Source of the DNA: JBBDMC01 sp964441935
GTDB lineage: Bacteria; Pseudomonadota; Alphaproteobacteria; Rhizobiales; Kaistiaceae
Length of the DNA: 5,653 nucleotides
Direction: 5' to 3'
Assembly (NCBI GenBank): GCA_964441935.1
Contig: CAYTXI010000137.1
Coordinates: 1-5,653 of the forward strand
The number at the start of each line of letters is the position of its first letter. Positions within the stretch are counted from its first letter, which is position 1. The notes beneath the pieces are model-generated. The model saw nothing but the letters and a program-made list of their open reading frames with translations, was not told where the DNA came from and searched no databases. Made by a program: the position numbers and the translations under genes. Below are positions 1-4,561 of the stretch, in pieces.

Positions 1-369
1 GAACTCGGTGACCTGGACGCCGTCGCGGATGACGATGGCGTCCTTGCCGATCAGGTCGATACGGCTGATGTGGCTGTCGAGATTGACGCGCACCAGCGGC
101 CAGTTGAGCCGGGCGGCGACCTGCTCGATGTGGGTCGACTTGCCGGTGCCGTGATAGCCGGCGACCAGAACGCGGCGGTTGCGGGCGAAGCCGGCAAGGA
201 TGGCGAGCGTCGTCTCGCGGTCGAAACGGTAGTCGGGATCGAAATCGGGCACGTGCTCGTCGGCGGTCGAATAGGCCGGCACCTCGAGATCGCTGTCGAT
301 CCCGAAGACCTGGCGCACCGAGATCTTCATGTCAGGCAAGGGGGCCCGTTCAAGGGCGGCTTCAGTCAT
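1..369 (-). CDS. cobS: Aerobic cobaltochelatase subunit CobS (partial, N-terminal 123 residues)
   Basis: CobS is the AAA+ ATPase subunit that works with CobT and CobN to insert cobalt into hydrogenobyrinic acid a,c-diamide in the aerobic cobalamin pathway, in the cytoplasm. The visible 123 residues start MTEAALERAP and contain the stretch KISVRQVFGIDSDLEVPAYS (15-34) typical of the CobS N-terminus. A Walker A P-loop, GYHGTGKS (71-78), is followed by VRVNLDSHISRIDLIGKDAI (93-112), a near-invariant CobS segment. Walker B, sensor and arginine-finger regions lie beyond the left window edge. The start at 367-369 is chosen because GGAGGA sits three bases upstream; the alternative Met14 (MKISV) has no comparable site. 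The gene follows the J-domain gene by 79 bases in the same direction and could be co-transcribed with it. Identity is seen directly from sequence and is secure; the full length is not visible. Confidence 0.96.
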   Translation of the reverse strand, partial: MTEAALERAPLPDMKISVRQVFGIDSDLEVPAYSTADEHVPDFDPDYRFDRETTLAILAGFARNRRVLVAGYHGTGKSTHIEQVAARLNWPLVRVNLDSHISRIDLIGKDAIVIRDGVQVTEF

Positions 370-372
370 CTG

Positions 373-378
373 TCCTCC
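373..378 (-). promoter_or_regulatory. Shine-Dalgarno site of cobS, abutted by a small hairpin
   Basis: On the minus strand GGAGGA lies three bases before the cobS ATG, which decides the start. A perfect six-base inverted repeat, CGTCGC (378-383) and GCGACG (389-394) with a five-base loop, begins at the last base of this site, so a short RNA hairpin would sit right beside the ribosome landing site. A regulatory role is inference only. Confidence 0.6.
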
Positions 379-448
379 GTCGCGCCATGCGACGCCAGTT
401 GATTTTCGGGGACGCGCGGCCGGTCGGCGCGGTGCACGCGGTGCCGTC

Positions 449-1060
449 TTAGCAAAATCCGACGGACTTGAGGTAGTGGTAGGCCTGGATGATCTGACGC
501 AGGCGGTCTTCCGAGGAGCGGTCGCCGCCGTTGGCGTCAGGGTGCAACAGCTTGACCAGGGACTTGTAGCGCGCCTTGATCTCGGCCCCGGTCTCGTCGC
601 CGTCGAGGTCGAGCACCCTGAAGGAACGCCGCTCGAGGTTCCTGAGGGGGCGCGTCGTCGGCTCCGAGTCCGTCTCGCGTCGGCGATAACCGCCGCCGAA
701 GACGCCGAGCGGATCGGAAAAGGCGGCGGTCCAGGCCTGGCCCTCGCCGGCCGACGCCGAGCCGTTCATGCGATCGACGCCCATGGTCCAGGTCGGGCGG
801 TGGCCGGTCGTGGCCGAGCGCTGGTAGGCGACGACGTCGTCATCGGCCATGCCGGCGAAGTAGTTGTAGGACTTGTTGTACTCGCGCACGTGATCGAGGC
901 AGAAGTTGTAGTACTGGCCCTCGCGCAGCCGGCCTTTGGGCGCGCGGTAGCCGCCAAGGCGCCCGCAATCCTTCCATTCGCAGGGCCTTGCGTCCGTCGG
1001 TTCGACCGGCCGGTCCGGGTGGATGCGGATGCGGTCGAAATATTTGGAGTTCAGGTCCAT
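449..1060 (-). CDS. C-terminal J-domain (DnaJ-like) protein with N-terminal Cys/His motif
   Basis: This 203-residue protein carries a J domain at its C-terminus (about 145-203). The hallmark HPD tripeptide at 173-175, in LVKLLHPDANGGD, is the part that stimulates the ATPase of DnaK-type Hsp70 chaperones, so it is expected to be a cytoplasmic co-chaperone; its client is unknown. It lacks the Gly/Phe region, the four CxxCxGxG repeats and the length of DnaJ, so it is not the housekeeping DnaJ. The N-terminal half has Cys27, Cys32, Cys54 and His57 (CEWKDC and FCLDH), a spacing compatible with one zinc ion (inference). Residues 95-135 look low-complexity and linker-like. I chose MDLNSKYFDRIRI as the start (1058-1060), because family members as I recall them begin this way and because longer readings run antisense through bolA. 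No Shine-Dalgarno is seen, but a promoter ends just upstream. It precedes cobS. Confidence 0.9.
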   Translation of the reverse strand: MDLNSKYFDRIRIHPDRPVEPTDARPCEWKDCGRLGGYRAPKGRLREGQYYNFCLDHVREYNKSYNYFAGMADDDVVAYQRSATTGHRPTWTMGVDRMNGSASAGEGQAWTAAFSDPLGVFGGGYRRRETDSEPTTRPLRNLERRSFRVLDLDGDETGAEIKARYKSLVKLLHPDANGGDRSSEDRLRQIIQAYHYLKSVGFC

Positions 1061-1066
1061 CGCCGG

Positions 1067-1095
1067 ATTATGGTCGCCCAAGGTGACGCCGACAA
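1067..1095 (-). promoter_or_regulatory. Predicted sigma70-type promoter of the J-domain gene (and perhaps cobS)
   Basis: On the minus strand TTGTCG (1090-1095) and CATAAT (1067-1072) are separated by exactly 17 bases. They match the -35 and -10 consensus at 4/6 and 5/6 positions, and a C precedes the -35 TTG as in the alphaproteobacterial CTTG form. The expected start of transcription, seven bases after the -10, is base 1060, the A of the J-domain ATG. That predicts a leaderless mRNA, in line with the missing Shine-Dalgarno. The hexamers and spacing are seen directly; activity is inferred. Confidence 0.5.
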
Positions 1096-1100
1096 GGCGT
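1086..1100. promoter_or_regulatory. Inverted repeat ACGCC-N5-GGCGT over the -35 element, possible operator
   Basis: A perfect five-base inverted repeat with a five-base spacer lies in the 70-base divergent region between bolA and the J-domain gene. Its spacer and flanking bases contain the -35 hexamer of the predicted minus-strand promoter. A dimeric regulator bound here would block that promoter and could also affect bolA. Five-base arms can arise by chance in GC-rich DNA, so support is weak. Confidence 0.25.
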
Positions 1101-1130
1101 TGACTCCGCCAAAAAAGCGAGATCGCCCAC

Positions 1131-1403
1131 GTGACGGCAGCCGATAGAATCAGGCGGAAGTTAACCGAGGCTTTTCGCCCGGACGCCCTAGAGGTGGTGG
1201 ACGAATCGCATTTGCACAAGGGCCACGCCGGACATCGGCCGGGCGGCGAGAGTCACTTCCGCGTGAAAATCACGGCCGAGGCCTTCCGCGGCGTCGGCCG
1301 TGTCGCCGCCCACCGGATGATCTACGACGCGCTCGGTGAGGAGATCGCCGGGGGCCTGCACGCGCTCGCTATCGAGGCGAAGCCGCCGCAGAGACGGACG
1401 TAG
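1131..1403 (+). CDS. bolA: BolA family protein
   Basis: A 90-residue protein with the full BolA fold. Features are the N-terminal helix (MTAADRIRRKLTEAF), a DESH..H..H segment (24-35), the SHFRV strand (41-45), His61 in the RVAAHRMIYDAL helix and His77 in the C-terminal LHALAIEA strand. BolA proteins pair with monothiol CGFS glutaredoxins to hold a [2Fe-2S] cluster, and some also bind DNA; the conserved C-terminal His is the usual cluster ligand. The long DESH loop before the HFRV strand resembles classical BolA more than the IbaG/YrbA type. GTG at 1131-1133 is the only canonical start after the in-frame TGA at 1101-1103. The ribosome site is weak (GCGAGA, eight bases upstream). It is the only plus-strand gene here, divergent from the J-domain gene and convergent with the FAD oxidoreductase, whose last 35 bases it overlaps. 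The family call is firm; the glutaredoxin partner is not in the window. Confidence 0.93.
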   Translation: MTAADRIRRKLTEAFRPDALEVVDESHLHKGHAGHRPGGESHFRVKITAEAFRGVGRVAAHRMIYDALGEEIAGGLHALAIEAKPPQRRT

Positions 1404-2523
1404 CCGCGGGCTCTGCCGGCTGCTGCTGGTCGAGCCACCTCAGGTAAGCGTCACGGTCGATGCCGGCGTCGTTGCGGGCGTGGAAATAGAGCCGCTCGGC
1501 AAAACGGCGCATCGGTGCGAGACCGAGCGACATGTCGAAGAGGAAATTTGGCGGCGCCAAGTCGAGGGCGACGCGGAGCGCCCGTTTGGCGCGGAACCTT
1601 GGCACCTCGCGTGCGAGTGCCGTCTGCGGCGCGGGGCCGCCGCACATCAGATGATCGGCGATCAGGGCGGCGGCGCGGCGGCCGAACTTGAAAGCAAGGC
1701 GGATGCCGCCGCCGGTCAGCGGCGAAACCCAGCCGGCGGCGTCGCCAATGAGGAGGACGCCGGGCGCGGCGATGCGGCGGAGCGGCCCGCTGCAAGGGAT
1801 GAGCCCGCTGCGCCGCCCGACGACGCGCATGCGGCTCCAGCCGAACTTCGCCTCACCATGGGCAAGAAAGGCGGTGAGGTCGGGTTTGTCCCCATCGGCG
1901 GTGGCGAGCCCGAGCTGGATTACGCTCGGCCCCGGCACCGCCCAGCCGATGTATCCCGGCGCGCGACGCGAATCGACGAAGCAATGGAGGAAGCGTGGGT
2001 CGATCGCGTGGTCTGCTTCCAGGTCCACCTCGAGGCCAGTCAGGAAGCGGCGGTTGCGGTCGAGACCGAAGGTGTCGGCCACGCGCGAGCGCGCGCCGTC
2101 GGCGCCGACCAGCATGCGCGTCGTGATGTCGATGCCGGTAAGGTGGATCAAACCGCCCGCGCGCATCGCGCCCTCGAAGCGCGTCGCGCACAGGATCACG
2201 GCGCCCGCCTCGCGCGCCTCCTTCGCCATCCAGCGCACCAGCGCCGTCGTCTCGGTCGTGAAGAAGGCGTAGCCCGGCGAGAAGAGATCGACGCTCCTGA
2301 GGCTCGGCGTGTACAGGCGCACGCCCGGTACACGCCGCGTCAGGTGATGCGGAATGTCGATTTCTTCGATCGCCTCGCGTACGAGGATGCCGCTGGTGTG
2401 GATGCGCGCACCGGGATCGCGTTTGGCTTCGAGGACCGCGACGGAGAGTCCGCGCGACGCTGCGGTCTTGGCAGCGGCGAGGCCGGCGAAGCTGGCACCG
2501 ACAATCACCACGTCGAAATGCAT
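1369..2523 (-). CDS. Geranylgeranyl reductase family (FixC-like) FAD-dependent oxidoreductase
   Basis: A 384-residue flavoprotein of the p-hydroxybenzoate hydroxylase fold, geranylgeranyl reductase branch. The N-terminus has the dinucleotide fold VIVGASFAGLAAA (G9, G14) with Glu32 at the end of the second strand for the FAD ribose. VGADGARSRVAD (139-150) is the DG motif, and GDAAGWVSPLTGGGI (260-274) is the GD motif that contacts FAD and closes the active site. PGYIGWAVP (189-197) fits the YxxWxFP-type substrate motif of geranylgeranyl reductases. Members reduce isoprenoid double bonds or act as related dehydrogenases; the substrate here cannot be told. The last 15 residues are Ala/Ser/Pro-rich and probably disordered. 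ATG at 2521-2523 is set by a strong AAAGGAGGA seven bases upstream. The gene follows the NAD(P)-binding protein by 60 bases, and its TAG lies inside the 3' end of convergent bolA. The fold is certain; the reaction is open. Confidence 0.88.
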   Translation of the reverse strand: MHFDVVIVGASFAGLAAAKTAASRGLSVAVLEAKRDPGARIHTSGILVREAIEEIDIPHHLTRRVPGVRLYTPSLRSVDLFSPGYAFFTTETTALVRWMAKEAREAGAVILCATRFEGAMRAGGLIHLTGIDITTRMLVGADGARSRVADTFGLDRNRRFLTGLEVDLEADHAIDPRFLHCFVDSRRAPGYIGWAVPGPSVIQLGLATADGDKPDLTAFLAHGEAKFGWSRMRVVGRRSGLIPCSGPLRRIAAPGVLLIGDAAGWVSPLTGGGIRLAFKFGRRAAALIADHLMCGGPAPQTALAREVPRFRAKRALRVALDLAPPNFLFDMSLGLAPMRRFAERLYFHARNDAGIDRDAYLRWLDQQQPAEPAATSVSAAASPR

Positions 2524-2530
2524 GGGGTCG

Positions 2531-2539
2531 TCCTCCTTT
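2531..2539 (-). promoter_or_regulatory. Strong Shine-Dalgarno of the FAD oxidoreductase
   Basis: AAAGGAGGA on the minus strand, seven bases before the ATG at 2521-2523. It is the best ribosome binding site in the window. It fixes the start of the oxidoreductase and suggests efficient, independent initiation after the 60-base gap. Confidence 0.8.
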
Positions 2540-2552
2540 GGAGTCGGGCATC

Positions 2553-2573
2553 TCAGCCGCCGAATGCGGCTGA
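2553..2573. other. Intergenic stem-loop between the dehydrogenase and oxidoreductase genes
   Basis: A perfect eight-base inverted repeat, TCAGCCGC (2553-2560) and GCGGCTGA (2566-2573), has a five-base loop and sits in the 60-base gap. Read on the minus strand it is not followed by a T run, so it does not look like a full intrinsic terminator. It could weaken read-through or protect the upstream mRNA, which would lower expression of the oxidoreductase relative to the genes before it. The structure is seen in the sequence; the role is inferred. Confidence 0.5.
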
Positions 2574-2583
2574 ATTTCGAGTG

Positions 2584-3279
2584 TCAGGCGGTGCTGTGGC
2601 GTGAGGCGTGCGCGAGCGCCGAGGGGGCTAGGCGGCCGACGATCGCGGGCGCCTCGTGGACCAGTTCGTCGTTGGTGAGCGCATCCACCATGAACAGGGC
2701 AAAGTCGACGCGGCGCGTAAGGTTGCTCTTGAGGATCGGGTCGCCGACGTGTCGGCTCCATACGGGCAGGCCCTGGCTCTCACCCTCCTCGAGGTCGCTG
2801 CCGCGCACGACCGTCCACCGCGTGTCGCTGGCGAATATGCGGCGGGTCGCCTCCACCTGATCGTCGAGGTCGACGACGCGGAAGAGTCGCGCGACAAAGG
2901 CGAACACCGGCACCAAGAGCCTGAGCTTGAGCGGGTAGACGTCTTTGCCGTCGCGGGTGATATGCCATCCGCACGAGAAGATCAGGCGGGCGCCCGGTGG
3001 CGCATAGTCGAGCACCGCCTGGGCGGTGCCCGACGCGTAGCGCTCCATCCCCCACGGCACCAGCACCGTGAGGACTCCGTCGCACCCGGCGACTGCGTTC
3101 TCGATCACCGCGCCGTCGTTGGTCGCGCCGGGAACGATGGTGATACGATCCTTGAACGCGTCGAGCTTGCCGACACTCTGCTCGCGGCATACGGCGACGA
3201 CCTCGTAGCCGCGATCGAGCGCGTGCTGAACCATATAGCGACCCAGCTTCCCGGAAGCGCCGACGATGCAGACCTTCAT
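2584..3279 (-). CDS. NAD(P)-binding atypical short-chain dehydrogenase / NmrA-like protein
   Basis: A 231-residue Rossmann protein starting MKVCIVGASGKLGRYMV. It has the GxxGxxG motif of atypical short-chain dehydrogenases (G7, G10, G13). Arg32 after the second strand (VVAVCR) suggests a preference for NADP(H). WTVVRGSDLEEG (155-166) and TRRVDFALFMVDAL (188-201) correspond to the 'wtivRP..L' and 'isRaDvA.f' segments of the NmrA-like/SDR_a5 group, here with Gly in place of the usual Pro. The classical YxxxK pair is not evident, so it may be a redox sensor or reductase rather than a standard dehydrogenase. ATG at 3277-3279 is preferred over the GTG nine bases upstream, because AGAGGTG (3286-3292) is a good ribosome site for the ATG. 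The gap to the preceding CBS-protein gene is 13 bases, indicating one operon. The substrate is not recognisable. Confidence 0.8.
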   Translation of the reverse strand: MKVCIVGASGKLGRYMVQHALDRGYEVVAVCREQSVGKLDAFKDRITIVPGATNDGAVIENAVAGCDGVLTVLVPWGMERYASGTAQAVLDYAPPGARLIFSCGWHITRDGKDVYPLKLRLLVPVFAFVARLFRVVDLDDQVEATRRIFASDTRWTVVRGSDLEEGESQGLPVWSRHVGDPILKSNLTRRVDFALFMVDALTNDELVHEAPAIVGRLAPSALAHASRHSTA

Positions 3280-3285
3280 CGTAGG

Positions 3286-3292
3286 CACCTCT
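3286..3292 (-). promoter_or_regulatory. Shine-Dalgarno deciding the dehydrogenase start
   Basis: AGAGGTG on the minus strand begins directly after the stop codon of the preceding gene and lies six bases before the ATG at 3277-3279. The alternative GTG start is built from the last three bases of this same site, so it is unlikely to be used. Confidence 0.65.
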
Positions 3293-4561
3293 TCACCGCG
3301 CGACGGGCGTGATCCTGAGCGCGGTGATGCGGTTGCGGGTCTTGCGCAGGACCTGGAAGCGGAAGCCGTGGAAGGTGAACGCCTGGCCGGGGTCGGGGAT
3401 GATGCGCGCCTCGTGGATGACGAGGCCGGCGATAGTGGTCGCTTCCTCGTCGGGCAGGTTCCAGTCCATCGCCCGGTTCAGATCGCGGATGGGGACCGAG
3501 CCGTCGACGTTGACCGAACCGTCGGGCTGCGGGCGCACGCCGATGAGGGCAACGTCGTGCTCATCGGCGATGTCGCCGACGATCTCCTCAAGGATGTCCT
3601 CCAGCGTCACCAGCCCCTCGACCTCACCATATTCGTCGACGACCACGGCGATGTGCAGCTTGCGCTTGAGAAAAGCGTTGAGCTGGTTGGTAAGGCTGGT
3701 GGCGTCGGGAACGAACCACGGCTTGGCGGCGATGGCGCGGATGTCGACGTTGGACAAGTCGCCGTCGGCGGACTTGATGGCTCTGAGCACATCCTTTGTG
3801 TGAACGATGCCGATGATGTTGTCCGGCTCGTCCTCCCATAGCGGCACGCGCGTGTAGGGGCTCGCGAGAATGTCGTCGACGATCTTCGCGGGCGGTTCGG
3901 CGGCGTTGATCGAGTGCATGTTGGTGCGATGGACCATGACGTCGGCGACGTCGAGCTCGCCGAGGTCGAGGAGGCCGCCGAGACGGTCGCGCTCGCTCTT
4001 GACCACGACGCCCTCGGCATGCAGCAGGTCGACCTGGCCGCGGATCTCGTCGGTCGCGGACAGCACCGCGCGGGCCCGCGAGGCGTCCCAACCGGCGAGT
4101 CTGAGCATGCCCTGGACGATGAACTGGACGGCGGTGACGATGGGCGAGAAGACGGCGACGACGACGCTCACAATCGGTGCGATGGCACGCGAAAAGCGGT
4201 CCGGGTTGCCGATCGCCAGCGTCTTCGGCAGGACCTCGCCGAACACCAGAACGATCGCCGTCATCACCAGGGTGGCGTAGGCGACGCCGGCCTGTCCGAA
4301 CAGGGCGAGGAAGATGGCGGTGGCGAGGGCCGAGGCGAGAATGTTGACCAGGTTGTTGCCGAGCAAGAGAGCGCCGATCAGACGCTCGCGCTCCTGGATC
4401 AGCCGCCCGACCATATCGGCGCGGCGGTCGCCAGCCTTCTGCAGTTGCAGCATGCGTGCTTTCGAGGCGGCGGTGAGCGCCGTTTCCGAGCCGGAAAAGA
4501 ACGCCGAGACGACGATCAGGGCCGGGATCGCCAAGGCGGTCAGCCACTGCAAGGTGGTCAT
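3293..4561 (-). CDS. CNNM (DUF21)/CBS/CorC-HlyC family membrane protein
   Basis: A 422-residue 'hemolysin-like' protein with the standard three-part layout. The N-terminal CNNM/DUF21 membrane domain spans about 5-190, with FFSGSETALT (21-30), LLGNNLVNI (66-74) and VFGEVLPKTLA (106-116) and hydrophobic segments near 6-22, 62-88, 93-112 and 128-150. Two CBS domains follow (about 207-265 and 273-330, the second with VVDEYGEVEGLVTLEDILEE), then the CorC/HlyC C-terminal domain (about 335-420). Relatives include CorC, CorB/MpfA and human CNNMs, linked to Mg2+ (or Co2+) efflux and resistance, with CBS domains binding ATP/Mg; the old hemolysin label has little support. It sits in the inner membrane with the CBS and C-terminal parts cytoplasmic. 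ATG at 4559-4561 overlaps the aroB stop by four bases (ATGA), with GGAG about eleven bases upstream, so translational coupling to aroB is likely. Length matches the family; nothing is missing. Confidence 0.93.
   Translation of the reverse strand: MTTLQWLTALAIPALIVVSAFFSGSETALTAASKARMLQLQKAGDRRADMVGRLIQERERLIGALLLGNNLVNILASALATAIFLALFGQAGVAYATLVMTAIVLVFGEVLPKTLAIGNPDRFSRAIAPIVSVVVAVFSPIVTAVQFIVQGMLRLAGWDASRARAVLSATDEIRGQVDLLHAEGVVVKSERDRLGGLLDLGELDVADVMVHRTNMHSINAAEPPAKIVDDILASPYTRVPLWEDEPDNIIGIVHTKDVLRAIKSADGDLSNVDIRAIAAKPWFVPDATSLTNQLNAFLKRKLHIAVVVDEYGEVEGLVTLEDILEEIVGDIADEHDVALIGVRPQPDGSVNVDGSVPIRDLNRAMDWNLPDEEATTIAGLVIHEARIIPDPGQAFTFHGFRFQVLRKTRNRITALRITPVAR

Noticed and set aside
370..448. 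Cobalamin riboswitch upstream of cobS
   Set aside because: The gap is only 79 bases, too short for the roughly 200-base element, and no B12-box-like sequence is seen.
1100..1105. TTGACT as the -35 element of bolA
   Set aside because: No -10-like hexamer occurs 16-18 bases downstream (the bases there read about TCGCCC).
1061..1219. N-terminal extension of the J-domain protein by 53 residues
   Set aside because: It would run antisense through the 5' part of bolA and holds no family sequence; MDLNSKYFDRIRI matches the expected N-terminus and lies right after a good promoter.
2553..2573. Intrinsic terminator
   Set aside because: The stem-loop is real, but no T run follows on the minus strand, and only AATTT follows on the plus strand.
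1336..2604. Plus-strand 422-codon open frame opposite the FAD oxidoreductase
   Set aside because: It mirrors a gene with clear FAD motifs and strong ribosome site, is Arg/Ala/Glu-rich without a recognisable domain, and is the usual shadow of GC-rich coding DNA. The same holds for the plus-strand frames at 329-1147, 2656-3312, 3914-4774 and 4612-5628, and the minus-strand frame at 3624-5069.
3280..3288. GTG start for the NAD(P)-binding protein
   Set aside because: The GTG is part of the Shine-Dalgarno AGAGGTG serving the ATG at 3277-3279, and the fold begins at MKVCIVGASG.
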